DNA of 56,084 nt from Fredinandcohnia aciditolerans (lineage in GTDB: Bacteria; Bacillota; Bacilli; Bacillales; Bacillaceae_L): the NCBI GenBank assembly GCA_003640645.1, contig QGHH01000032.1, positions 1 to 56,084 on the forward strand, in the 5' to 3' direction. The notes below the pieces were generated by a model. It had not been told where the DNA came from. It ran no database searches and saw nothing but the letters and a program-made list of their open reading frames with translations. Below are positions 25,246 through 34,682 of this stretch, one piece after another (position 1 is the first letter of the stretch; each line of letters starts with the position of its first letter). A program made the position numbers and the translations under genes.

Positions 25246-26076
25246 ATGAGCACAAAAGGCGGAGCGTTGACTAGACAAATTAAGGTGAAATCGAAGCGTG
25301 AGTTTGTATTATCAGGAAGTCTAAAAGTAGTTCTACTTGGGAGTATCATCCCGGCTATTTTAATCGTGGTTTGGCAATATTTAAGCCACATTGGTGTCCT
25401 TGAAGGTCATCTTATGCCGGCACCAACGGTTATCCTTGCGAAAATAATTGAATTTGCTGGAGATGGAAGTCTGTGGGGCCATATTGGGATTACGTTATAT
25501 CGCATCTTTTTTGGGTTTCTCATTGGGGTAGTTGCTGCTGTTATATTTGGTTCATTGGTCGGCTATTTTAGAATTGCTGAACAGTTACTAGACCCGATGA
25601 TTCAGGCTTTCCGTTCGATTCCGTCCCTTGCTTGGGTACCTCTTTTTATCTTGTGGATGGGGATTGCAGAACCATCAAAAATTACACTAATTGCGGTTGG
25701 GGTATTTTTTCCGGTTTATTTAAACATCGTGTCAGGCATACAGGGTGTTGACCGAAAGTTGATTGAAGTAGGGAAAATCTATAATTTTTCATCGTTTGAG
25801 TTAATTAGAAAGGTAATATTGCCTGCATCCCTTCCTTCTTTTCTAGTTGGAATCCGAAGTGGGCTTGGGCTAGGTTGGATGTTTGTCGTTGCAGCTGAAT
25901 TAATGGGCGCTAGTCAGGGGATTGGATATTTGCTTGTTGTTGGCCAAAACTCCTATTCTCCTGAGACGGTCATTGCAAGCATCGTACTATTTGCGATTTT
26001 AGGTAAAATAACGGACTCCATTTTGAAGAAAACAGAGGAAAAAACACTTCACTGGCAGGATAGCTTTGTGAAGTAG
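25246..26076 (+). CDS. ABC transporter permease (SsuC-like)
   Basis: A 276-residue permease with about six membrane segments, from the ATG at 25246 after AGGAGAAGG; an in-frame upstream start lacks a ribosome site. The EAA loop (VGKIYNFSSFELIRKVILPA then SLPSFLVGIRSGLGLGW) that docks on the ATPase is clear. It forms the membrane channel for the substrate-binding protein encoded before it. Confidence 0.9.
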   Translation: MSTKGGALTRQIKVKSKREFVLSGSLKVVLLGSIIPAILIVVWQYLSHIGVLEGHLMPAPTVILAKIIEFAGDGSLWGHIGITLYRIFFGFLIGVVAAVIFGSLVGYFRIAEQLLDPMIQAFRSIPSLAWVPLFILWMGIAEPSKITLIAVGVFFPVYLNIVSGIQGVDRKLIEVGKIYNFSSFELIRKVILPASLPSFLVGIRSGLGLGWMFVVAAELMGASQGIGYLLVVGQNSYSPETVIASIVLFAILGKITDSILKKTEEKTLHWQDSFVK

Positions 26077-26096
26077 ACCCGAAAGGATGAATATAG

Positions 26097-26810
26097 ATGC
26101 TGGCAGTTCAAAATGTCTCTAGAACCTTTTCGAATGGTACAACAGGGTTTAAAAATATTAACCTTGAAACCAAACAAGGAGAAATTGTGGGAGTACTAGG
26201 TACGAGTGGGTGTGGAAAGAGCACCTTATTACGTGTCTTATCTGGATTAGATTCGGATTATACAGGTACGGTAAAAATAAGCGGGGACATCATTAAGTCC
26301 GTTCATGAAAAGGTGGGCGTTATTTTTCAAGAATCACGTTTAATGCCATGGTTGACAGTATTAGAAAATATTTCGTTTGGTCTAAAGAATGATAGTAAGA
26401 AAAGTGAAAAAGCCCAGGAATATGTAAAGTTAGTAGGATTGCAAGGATTTGAAAATCATTATCCAAAGGATATCTCCGGTGGGATGGCACAAAGGGTATC
26501 GATTGCTCGTGCACTTATCACAGCACCTCAAGTTTTGCTATTAGATGAGCCATTTAGTGCGCTTGATGCATTTACGAAAATGCAGTTGCAAGATTTGCTG
26601 CTGACAATATGGGAGAAATACAAATCAACGATGCTCGTCGTTACTCACGATATCGATGAAGCACTTTATTTATGCGACCGAATTGTTATTTTAAAAGGGC
26701 AGCCGGGTGAAATCTATCAAACGATTCAAATTGATGATCCAAAGCCCAGATCTCGTGGTGATATAAAGTTGGCACAATTGAAGGCAGAAATATTGTCTTT
26801 ACTAAGTTAA
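26097..26810 (+). CDS. ABC transporter ATP-binding protein (SsuB-like)
   Basis: A 237-residue ATPase of the nitrate/sulfonate/taurine class. Walker A GTSGCGKST, Q-loop VIFQESRLMPW, signature ISGGMAQRVSIARA, Walker B VLLLDEPF, and switch His in VVTHDIDEA are all intact. It powers the importer formed with the two preceding gene products. Confidence 0.93.
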   Translation: MLAVQNVSRTFSNGTTGFKNINLETKQGEIVGVLGTSGCGKSTLLRVLSGLDSDYTGTVKISGDIIKSVHEKVGVIFQESRLMPWLTVLENISFGLKNDSKKSEKAQEYVKLVGLQGFENHYPKDISGGMAQRVSIARALITAPQVLLLDEPFSALDAFTKMQLQDLLLTIWEKYKSTMLVVTHDIDEALYLCDRIVILKGQPGEIYQTIQIDDPKPRSRGDIKLAQLKAEILSLLS

Positions 26811-26828
26811 AGAAAGGAGAGAGTTGAA

Positions 26829-28538
26829 TTGACAACCACACAATTAGGTGCGATAAGACCTTTTGAAGGTACCTATAATCTACAAAACTATGATCAAGTA
26901 TACCAGGACTTTTCATGGGAGGAAGTTGAAAAGGAGTTTAGTTGGTATCAAACAGGGCAAGTCAATATGGCGTATGAATGTATTGACCGGCATGTCGACG
27001 ATGGGTATGGAGACAAAGTAGCCCTTCACTACATAAATGAAGAAGAAGAACAAATTTTTTCATTTAAAGATATCAAAGAAAAATCGGACCACTTAGCGTC
27101 GGTGTTAAGAAAATATGGGGTTAAAAAGGGCGATATTGTCTTTATCTTTTTGCCGAAAAATCCAGAAATGTATATTGCGATGATTGCAGCAGTTAAAATC
27201 GGAGCCGTTGCAGGACCGCTTTTTGAAGCATTTATGGAGGATGCGGTAAGGGATCGCATTTCAGACTGTGAGGGTCGTTTTCTAATCACAGATTCGGAGT
27301 TGGTAAAAAGGGTCCCAAAACAAGAATTGCCTTCACTCGAAACCGTGTTTATTACGGAGGGACCAGAAAAGTGTAAGGAAGATGAAATCTCACTTGTAGA
27401 GGCATTAGCGGAGACGAAAAGTGAGAACAGTATTATTGAATGGTTGGAGCTTGACGATCGACTTAATATTCACTATACAAGTGGATCGACCGGGAAGCCA
27501 AAGGGAATTGTGCATGCACATCGCGCGATGATTCAACAGTACCAAACGGGAAAATGGGTCCTCGATTTGAAAGAGGATGATATTTATTGGTGTACCGCAC
27601 ACCCCGGCTGGGTAACAGGAACGGTGTACGGAATCTTTGCTCCTTGGCTAAATCGTGCCACAATTGTCGTTAACGGTGGCAGATTTAATGCGGATTCCTG
27701 GTATTCAACAATTGAAAAGACAGGAGTAACGGTTTGGTATAGTGCACCTACAGCATTCAGGATGTTAAAGGCAGAAGGAAATGAAGTGTTAAACAAATAT
27801 GATTTACATTCTTTACGGCATATTTTAAGTGTGGGAGAGCCGTTAAATCCTGAGGTTATTACCTGGGGGATTGAAGCTTTAGGGAAAAGAATCCATGATA
27901 CATGGTGGATGACGGAAACGGGCGGACAATTGATTGTCAATCTTCCATCAGAGGTCATTAAACCCGGTTCAATGGGGAGACCTTTTCCAGGTATTGAAGT
28001 TGCCATAATCGATGATGACGGAAATCCGCTTCCTAATGGTCAGGTAGGTCATCTTGGCATTAAGGCATCTTGGCCATCGATCATGAGAGAAGTTTGGAAA
28101 AATGAAGAAAAGTATCATTCATATTTTGTAAATGGTTGGTATGTATCAGGTGACTTGGCTATTTTAGATGAGGATGGCTATGTGTTTTTCCAAGGGAGAA
28201 GCGATGATATGATTAATTCCTCTGGAGAGCGAATCGGACCATTTGAGGTCGAAAGTAAGCTAATTGAGCATCAAGCGGTTGCTGAGGCTGGTGTCATCGG
28301 AAAGCCAGACCCAATAAGAGGGGAAATTGTAAAAGCCTTTATCGTTCTAAAAAACGGTTACAGCCCAACGAAAGATTTACTTGAGGATATCCGCGTGTTT
28401 GTTAAACAACATCTTGCAGCACATTCCGCTCCAAGGGAAATTGAAGTATTGGATGAACTGCCGAAAACAAAGATCAGCGGAAAAATTTTAAGAAGAGAGC
28501 TAAAAGCACGAGAAGTTTCAAAGGAAGTAGTAAGTTAA
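26829..28538 (+). CDS. Acyl-CoA synthetase (AcsA-like) in a SAM-riboswitch operon
   Basis: A 569-residue ANL-superfamily ligase close in layout to B. subtilis AcsA (572), with the motifs YTSGSTGKPKGIVHAH (P-loop), WMTETGGQ, VSGDLAILDEDGYVFFQGR, and a C-terminal KISGKILRR holding the catalytic Lys. It activates a carboxylate as acyl-AMP and then acyl-CoA. The start is TTG at 26829 after AAAGGAGAG. An acetate-CoA-ligase-like enzyme is unexpected behind a SAM riboswitch and a sulfonate-type importer; it may activate an imported sulfur-containing acid. That substrate is inference. Confidence 0.88.
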   Translation: MTTTQLGAIRPFEGTYNLQNYDQVYQDFSWEEVEKEFSWYQTGQVNMAYECIDRHVDDGYGDKVALHYINEEEEQIFSFKDIKEKSDHLASVLRKYGVKKGDIVFIFLPKNPEMYIAMIAAVKIGAVAGPLFEAFMEDAVRDRISDCEGRFLITDSELVKRVPKQELPSLETVFITEGPEKCKEDEISLVEALAETKSENSIIEWLELDDRLNIHYTSGSTGKPKGIVHAHRAMIQQYQTGKWVLDLKEDDIYWCTAHPGWVTGTVYGIFAPWLNRATIVVNGGRFNADSWYSTIEKTGVTVWYSAPTAFRMLKAEGNEVLNKYDLHSLRHILSVGEPLNPEVITWGIEALGKRIHDTWWMTETGGQLIVNLPSEVIKPGSMGRPFPGIEVAIIDDDGNPLPNGQVGHLGIKASWPSIMREVWKNEEKYHSYFVNGWYVSGDLAILDEDGYVFFQGRSDDMINSSGERIGPFEVESKLIEHQAVAEAGVIGKPDPIRGEIVKAFIVLKNGYSPTKDLLEDIRVFVKQHLAAHSAPREIEVLDELPKTKISGKILRRELKAREVSKEVVS

Positions 28539-28563
28539 GATGTTGTAGTTATAGAGGTATATT

Positions 28564-28604
28564 AGAGAAAACAGCGTGAGATTATAATCACGCTGTTTTC
28601 TTTA
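28564..28604 (+). terminator. Terminator of the S-box operon
   Basis: AGAAAACAGCGTGA pairs perfectly with TCACGCTGTTTTCT (28565-28601). Confidence 0.9.
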
Positions 28605-28620
28605 TACAAAGGAAAGATAT

Positions 28621-30390
28621 AGGTCTGGATTAGCGATACATTCGGAATCAGCGCCATCGGATTCAGTTGGCTGAGTCAGAATCAGCCATACATTCTGACA
28701 TACGGCTGCAGGTTTTAGTTGGTTGAGTCAGAATCAGCCGTATATTCGGACACAAGTCTGCCGGTTTCGGTTGGTCGAGTCCAAATCAGCTATACAATCG
28801 GACACAGGTCCATCGGATTCAGTCGTGTGAGTCAGAATCAGCCATACATTCTGACATACAGCTGCTGTTTTCAGTTGGTTGAGTCGGAATCTCCCGCATA
28901 TTCGGACACAAGGCTAAAGGTTTCGGTTGTTCGAGTCCGAATCAGCTATACAATCGGACACAGGTCCATCGGATTCAGTCGTGTGAGTCTGAATCAGCTA
29001 TACATTCTGACATACAGCTGCTGTTTTCAGTTGGTTGAGTCTGAATCTCCTGCATATTCGGACACAAGGCTGCCGGTTTCGGTTAGTCGAGTCCAAATCA
29101 GCTATACAATCGGACACAAGGCTAAAGGTTTCTATCGTGAGAGTCAGAATCAGCCATACATTCTGACATACAGCTGCTGTTTTCAGTTGGTTGAGTCGGA
29201 ATCTCCCGCATATTCGGACACAAGGCTAAAGGTTTCGGTTGTTCGAGTCCGAATCAGCTATACAATCGGACACAGGTCCATCGGATTCAGTCGTGTGAGT
29301 CTGAATCAGCTATACATTCTGACATACAGCTGCTGTTTTCAGTTGGTTGAGTCTGAATCTCCTGCATATTCGGACACAAGGCTGCCGGTTTCGGTTAGTC
29401 GAGTCCAAATCAGCTATACAATCGGACACAAGGCTAAAGGTTTCTATCGTGAGAGTCAGAATCAGCCATACATTCTGACATACAGCTGCTGTTTTCAGTT
29501 GGTTGAGTCGGAATCTCCCGCATATTCGGACACAAGGCTAAAGGTTTCTATAATGAGATTCAGAATCAGCCGTACATTCTGACACAGGGCCACCGGTTTC
29601 AGTTGGTCGAGTCCGAATCAGCTATACATTTGGACACAAGGCCACTGGTTTCGTCATTGAGAGTCCGAATCAGTTATACATTCGGATACAAGCCCATCGG
29701 ATTCAGTTGTGTGAGTCTGAATCAGCCATACATTCTGACATACAGCTGCAGGTTTCAGTTGGTTGAGTCCAAATCAGCTATACATAAGGACACAAGTCTG
29801 CCGGTTTCGGTCGTTCGAGTCCGAATCCCCCGTACATTTTGACACAAGGCCATCGGATTCAGTCGTGAGAGTCAGAATCAGCCGTACATTCTGACACAGG
29901 GCCACCGGTTTCAGTTGGCCGAGTCCGAATCAGCTATACATTTGGACACAAGGCCATCGGATTCAGTCGTGTGAGTCAGAATCAGCCATACATTCTGACA
30001 TACAGCTGCTGTTTTCAGTTGGTTGAGTCGGAATCTCCTGCATATTCGGACACAAGTCTGCCGGTTTCGGTTAGTCGAGTCCGAATCAGCTATACAATCG
30101 GACACAAGGCTAAAGGTTTCTATCGTGAGAGTCCGAATCAGCTATACAATCGGACACAAGGCTAAAGGTTTCGGTCGTTCGAGTCCGAATCCCCCGTACA
30201 TTTTGACACAAGGCCATCGGATTCAGTAGGTCGAGTCCGAATCCCCCCGTACATTCGGACATAAGGCCGCCGATTTCGGAGTTGAGAGCCGGAATTCCCC
30301 ATACATTTAGACTCAAGGCCACCGGTTTCAGCCATCCGAGTACGAAATCCCAGTTGATTACGACCCACAAGAGGTTATAACAGTCATCCG
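28621..30390. repeat. Tandem array 2: about 34 units of 52 bp with higher-order structure
   Basis: Units recur at exactly 52 bp from 28673 to 30233 (31 in phase, no indel), with decayed units at both ends. Each has arm GTCCGAAT, a 9-base loop (CAGCTATAC type), arm ATTCGGAC, and a 27-base linker. Variants pair as GTCAGAAT/ATTCTGAC. Three unit types alternate, giving a 156-bp super-unit, and the 312-bp block starting at 28829 is repeated nearly unchanged from 29141. Open reading frames across it simply reflect stop-free units and are not called as genes. Confidence 0.92.
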
Positions 30391-30627
30391 AGCCCGAAAC
30401 ACTCCACCATTCGAACACACCGAGTACTTTTATATGAGCTATAAGTCCAAATCGCATTTTATCCAAAAAGTAGTGTAAAAGAAAATGTCATTTTACCCTT
30501 CAGATCTTACGCTTTCCTAAACGATAACAGGCAAACAAAGGTAGAAACATTTTTTGTGAAAAAAGTTTGATATCGCACAAGGTGACCACATAAATGTTAT
30601 AATTTGTGAAAAAGGGCGGTGGGTAAA

Positions 30628-31356
30628 TTGTGTTTAATTTTGTTTGCCTATCAGGCGCATCCGGTTTATAAATTAATTGTTGCGGCTAACCGAGATGAGT
30701 TTTTTCAACGGCCAACGGCTCCGATTCATTTTTGGGAGGATGAGCCTACCCTGTTGGCTGGAAGAGATCTTGAAAAAATGGGAACCTGGATGGGAGTCAC
30801 CAAAACCGGGCGTTTCGCAGCCATCACGAATTATCGAGATCCAAGTGAAATCTCAATAGGAAAACATTCTAGAGGAGCAATTGTAAAAGAGGCTCTTATC
30901 TATAAAGGCGATATTGCTGAGTATATGAAGCAATTGGAAGAGACGAACTCCCAGTATCCCGGTTACAATCTTTTAGCAGGTGACCCACAGCATTTATATT
31001 ATTACTCAAATGTCGGAAAAAGTTTGGAAAAGGTACAACCAGGTATCCACGGGCTTAGCAACCATCTGCTTGATACAAATTGGCCGAAAGTACAAAAGGG
31101 GAAAGAGGAACTTTCAAAGATTATTATGGGAGAAGATTTAGTGGAAAATCTATTCCAGCTCCTTCAGAACACAGACCGGCCAAACGACAACCTTCTACCC
31201 AAAACTGGGGTGTCCCTTGAATGGGAACGGATTCTTTCTTCATTATTTATTCAAACAAATGGGTATGGGACAAGAAGTTCAACCGTATTATTAATGTCGG
31301 ATACAGAAATTCAATACGTTGAGCGGGTTCACGCTAGTACGGGACAGAGCGACTGA
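30628..31356 (+). CDS. NRDE (TANGO2-like) family protein
   Basis: A 242-residue protein of the NRDE/TANGO2 family, with the eponymous AANRDEFFQRPTAP near residue 20, TWMGVTKTGRFAAITNYRDP, and NHLLDTNWPKVQKGK. The start is placed at TTG 30628, so that the protein begins Met-Cys as the family does (Cys2 is the presumed N-terminal nucleophile), with GGTGGG upstream; a GTG three codons earlier is inside that site. Eukaryotic TANGO2 is tied to acyl-CoA/heme handling; the bacterial role is unknown. Confidence 0.82.
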   Translation: MCLILFAYQAHPVYKLIVAANRDEFFQRPTAPIHFWEDEPTLLAGRDLEKMGTWMGVTKTGRFAAITNYRDPSEISIGKHSRGAIVKEALIYKGDIAEYMKQLEETNSQYPGYNLLAGDPQHLYYYSNVGKSLEKVQPGIHGLSNHLLDTNWPKVQKGKEELSKIIMGEDLVENLFQLLQNTDRPNDNLLPKTGVSLEWERILSSLFIQTNGYGTRSSTVLLMSDTEIQYVERVHASTGQSD

Positions 31357-31530
31357 GAATTTAGCTTTCCGATTAAGTCCTAACAAAGTTCATTTAGCCA
31401 ATCGTATATAATAGAACAAAGATGATAAATCTATTAAAAATAAAGAATGGGGAAAAGAGTCGAAAAATGGGTACAGAGTACGAAATCATATATATTGTAC
31501 TCTATTTTTTGTTTCTTTTTTTCATTTATG

Positions 31531-31643
31531 TTGTCTAGTTCAGGCGCCATCGGCTCTCTGGTCTAGCCAATCGCTTCGGAAGGTAAAAAGCACCTTCTTT
31601 TCAGCGCTCGTCTTATGCTTGTCGCCTAAGGCTGAGCGCCTTA
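31531..31643 (+). repeat. Dispersed TTGTCTAGCTCCAG element, copy 2
   Basis: TTGTCTAGTTCAGGCGCC, then TCTAGCCAATCGCTTC, AGCACCTTCTTTTCAGCGC and TTATGCTTGTCGCC, matching copy 1 part by part. The rest of 31357-31816 holds a likely promoter for the next operon (TTGCTA near 31768, 16-base spacer, TATAGA near 31790). Confidence 0.7.
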
Positions 31644-31816
31644 AACATTTCAATTGTTACAGCTCGATAACAAGCGGGATAAAGGTGTTTTTCATCTTGA
31701 AAGACCCATTATTCTGTGTCAATATGGAGAATGGGATAATTGTCGAAAAAACTTATTCAAACAATTTTTGCTAATAAAATGTAATGTGATATAGATACTA
31801 GGGAGATCGATATTAA

Positions 31817-32989
31817 ATGAATACTAATAAAGCAGTCATTTTAGGTTGCAATTACTATATAGGGTTAAGCACAATAAGGTGTTTAGGCAGACAAGGCATA
31901 CATACGGTTGCTGTCGATTATTCATACGAAAATACGTATGGTGCAGATTCAAAATATTGTACGGAGCATATTATTGCACCGCATTACAGAAAAGATACAG
32001 AAGGCTTTATTTCCTTTTTAAAAGAATATGCAAGAAAGCAAACAGCAAAGCCTGTTCTTATTCCTTGTCATGACAACTATGTGGAGGTCATTGACCAATA
32101 TTTAAATGAATTAAAAGAGTATTATCTAATCCCGCAAACGGAGCAGGGTCTTTATACGAAAACTATGGATAAACAACTCCTTCATCAGTTAGCGACTGAA
32201 CATGGAATGCTTGTCCCTGAGACAGTTCGTGTAAATGAAGAAAATTTCTATGAAAAAATTGAGGAGACGTTAAAATATCCTTGCGTGGTGAAGCCAACCG
32301 ATTCACCAACTTTTGTTTCAATTTTTCGTAAAAAGTTATTTATCGTCAACAATCGCGAGGAGTTAGACGAAGCGCTCAAAAAGGCAAAAGAAGCAAAACA
32401 AGAGGTAATTGTTCAGCGAATCATTCCAGGATTTGATGATCATATGTATACCTTTGATGCATATTTAAATCAGGACGCGAAGGTTACTCATTGGGTGACT
32501 GCTCAAAAGTTTCGCCAATATCCGATCAATTTTGGGGCTTCTGTGTATACGGGGCAACGCTATGTTCCTGAACTCTTTGAAATAGGCTCACGCTTTTTAG
32601 AAGCGATTGGCTATAAAGGGTTTGTAGAAATTGAGTTTAAAAAGGATGCCGAAACTGGACAATATTATTTAATTGAATTAAATGTGAGGATTACCAATTT
32701 TAATGTGTTATTAAATAAGGTTGGTTTTAACTTCCCGTATATTACATATCGAGAGCTTACGGGTAATCCACTTCCTCCAAAGGGCCTTAAGCATGATACG
32801 AATCAAGTATTTTGGTATGCCTATGAGGATTTTTATGCCGTGAAGGGCTATTTAAAAACAGGTCAGCTTTCACTTGGCGAGGTCATTCGTTCTTATTTTA
32901 AACCAAAGGCCTACGCAATTTGGGACTGGAATGATCCAAAACCGTTTTTCTCATTTGTAAAAATGATTTCGGGGAAGAAACGTAAATAA
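31817..32989 (+). CDS. ATP-grasp carboxylate-amine ligase (D-aspartate-ligase-like)
   Basis: A 390-residue stand-alone ATP-grasp enzyme. It opens with a Rossmann-like NKAVILGCNYYIGLSTIRCL, has the ATP-binding PCVVKPTDSP and EVIVQRIIPGFDDHMY blocks, and ends the fold with the Mg-binding FVEIEFKKD and YYLIELNVRITNFN. The overall plan is that of the group containing the D-Asp ligase of enterococcal and lactococcal cross-bridges. It would join an acyl phosphate to an amine. It is first in a five-gene run with a MurE-like ligase, an amidotransferase, a peptidase and a racemase. The exact substrate is unknown. Confidence 0.82.
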   Translation: MNTNKAVILGCNYYIGLSTIRCLGRQGIHTVAVDYSYENTYGADSKYCTEHIIAPHYRKDTEGFISFLKEYARKQTAKPVLIPCHDNYVEVIDQYLNELKEYYLIPQTEQGLYTKTMDKQLLHQLATEHGMLVPETVRVNEENFYEKIEETLKYPCVVKPTDSPTFVSIFRKKLFIVNNREELDEALKKAKEAKQEVIVQRIIPGFDDHMYTFDAYLNQDAKVTHWVTAQKFRQYPINFGASVYTGQRYVPELFEIGSRFLEAIGYKGFVEIEFKKDAETGQYYLIELNVRITNFNVLLNKVGFNFPYITYRELTGNPLPPKGLKHDTNQVFWYAYEDFYAVKGYLKTGQLSLGEVIRSYFKPKAYAIWDWNDPKPFFSFVKMISGKKRK

Positions 32990-33050
32990 TGTTGTTACCC
33001 GCACTTCCAAAACATCATCTAAAAGAAACGTTAAGAAAAGAGGGAACAAA

Positions 33051-34631
33051 ATGGTTAAATTACATGAGCTTCTAACAGCAATTGAGGTTCAAAAAACCAT
33101 TGATAATAAGGATATTGAAATTAGTGGGCTATCATATCATTCTGGAAAGGTGAAGGACGGACATCTTTTCGTATGTATAAAAGGCTATAAAACGGATGGC
33201 CATAAATACCTATCGCAGGCAATTTCAAATGGTGCAGTGGCTTGTGTTGTTGAGGATGTGCAAGGAGGATTAGAGATTCCTCAAATCGTGGTAAAAAACA
33301 GCCGTATTGCATTAGCGCGACTTGCAGCTGAATTTTATGGGAAGCCATCTGAAAAAATGAATATGATTGGGATTACAGCTACGAACGGGAAAACCACAAC
33401 TTCGTTTATGACGAATGCAATTCTAGAGGAAGAAGGTTACAGGACAGGTCTTATTGGTACAGTATCTGTTAAGATTGATGATTTTGCGATTCCTTCTGAA
33501 CTAACAACACCTGAATCCCTTGATTTACAGTTCTATTTGGGTCAAATGGTAGATAAAGATGTATCCCATGTGACGATGGAGGTTTCATCAAACGCATTAG
33601 AAACACATCGTGTTGAAGCGGTAGATTATGATATTGTCACTTTAAATAATATCAGTCGTGAGCATATTGATTCCCACGGCTCGTTTGAAAAATACTTTGA
33701 AGTGAAATCAGGTTTAATCCGCCACGCAAGTGAAAAGAGCTTTGCCATTTTAAATCTGGATGATGAGTATTCGACTTCCTTAATTGATCAAACGAAGGCA
33801 CAGGTCATCACATTTGGCTTAGACAGCAAAGAGGGGCATATTGCTTGCAAAAATTTGGATTTGACCACGGGTAGAGCGAAGTTTACAATTGAGATTTTAA
33901 AGCCTTTCTCTCGCTATGAAAACAAGATTGAGCCAGGCGAATTCGAGATTGAACTCTCAGTTCCTGGTTTGCACTCTGTGTATAATGCGATGGTGGCTAT
34001 TACAATTGGTCTTCTTTGCGGAGTGCCGGTATCCTCCATTCAAAAGGGATTAAAAAACTTTGGTGGAGTGGAACGTCGCTTTGAGTTTATTTTTGAAGAT
34101 GACATTAAAATCATCGATGACCACTTTGCGAATGCTGGGAATATTGATGTGACCCTTCAAACATTGAAATATATGGAATATAAGGACTTGCATTTAGTCT
34201 ATGCGATTCGTGGCGAGCGAGGTCCGACGGTTAACCGTGAAAATGCAGAGGCGATCGTCAAGTGGGCAAAAACGTTAGGTTTCAATGAAATTATTGCGAC
34301 AAAGAGTGTCTCCCATGTCACTTCAAAGGACTATGTAACAGATGAAGAAACAGCTGTGTTCAAGGAAGTCATGGCAGAAGCGGGAGTTCAGGTTTCTCTA
34401 TATGATGAGCTGGATGACGCTATTGCACAAGCCTTAACTCATGCCCAGCCGGGGGATGTTGTTATCCTTGCAGGTGCACAAGGCATGGACTACGGTGCAG
34501 GTGTTGCTCTACAGCAAATTGCAAAAATGAGACCTAATGTATCACGTGAGAAATTATTCTTCCCATTACGCAACCGTGTGGCTGGACTAACAAAGGAACA
34601 ACGCCAAATGTTAGGACGCAGTGACGGGTAA
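33051..34631 (+). CDS. MurE-like amide ligase with altered acceptor motifs
   Basis: A 526-residue Mur ligase: N-terminal UDP-sugar-type domain (HSGKVKDGHLFVCIKGYKTDG), ATP loop GITATNGKTTTSFM, LTTPESLDLQ, MEVSSNALETHRVE, and NISREHIDSHGSFEKYFEVK with the Lys that is carbamylated in MurE. It departs where MurE should bind the amino acid: DYAHTPD is replaced by DHFANAGN, GDR-KRPLM by GERGPTVNRENAE, and no DNPR/DDPR-type motif is present. So it probably is not the housekeeping MurE; it may ligate a different amino acid or acceptor, as the Mur-like halves of cyanophycin or poly-glutamate synthetases do. AAGAGGGAA precedes the start. Confidence 0.85.
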   Translation: MVKLHELLTAIEVQKTIDNKDIEISGLSYHSGKVKDGHLFVCIKGYKTDGHKYLSQAISNGAVACVVEDVQGGLEIPQIVVKNSRIALARLAAEFYGKPSEKMNMIGITATNGKTTTSFMTNAILEEEGYRTGLIGTVSVKIDDFAIPSELTTPESLDLQFYLGQMVDKDVSHVTMEVSSNALETHRVEAVDYDIVTLNNISREHIDSHGSFEKYFEVKSGLIRHASEKSFAILNLDDEYSTSLIDQTKAQVITFGLDSKEGHIACKNLDLTTGRAKFTIEILKPFSRYENKIEPGEFEIELSVPGLHSVYNAMVAITIGLLCGVPVSSIQKGLKNFGGVERRFEFIFEDDIKIIDDHFANAGNIDVTLQTLKYMEYKDLHLVYAIRGERGPTVNRENAEAIVKWAKTLGFNEIIATKSVSHVTSKDYVTDEETAVFKEVMAEAGVQVSLYDELDDAIAQALTHAQPGDVVILAGAQGMDYGAGVALQQIAKMRPNVSREKLFFPLRNRVAGLTKEQRQMLGRSDG

Positions 34632-34682
34632 AACAACAGGAAAGCGAACTGTAAAAATCTAAGATGTAAAGGTGATTAAACT

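Noticed and set aside
28719-29582. A 287-codon open frame across array 2, with a 52-residue protein repeat
   Set aside because: The frame follows from a stop-free 52-bp unit (three units make 52 codons). It has no ribosome site, and several other frames on both strands are also open, so it is repeat DNA, not a gene.
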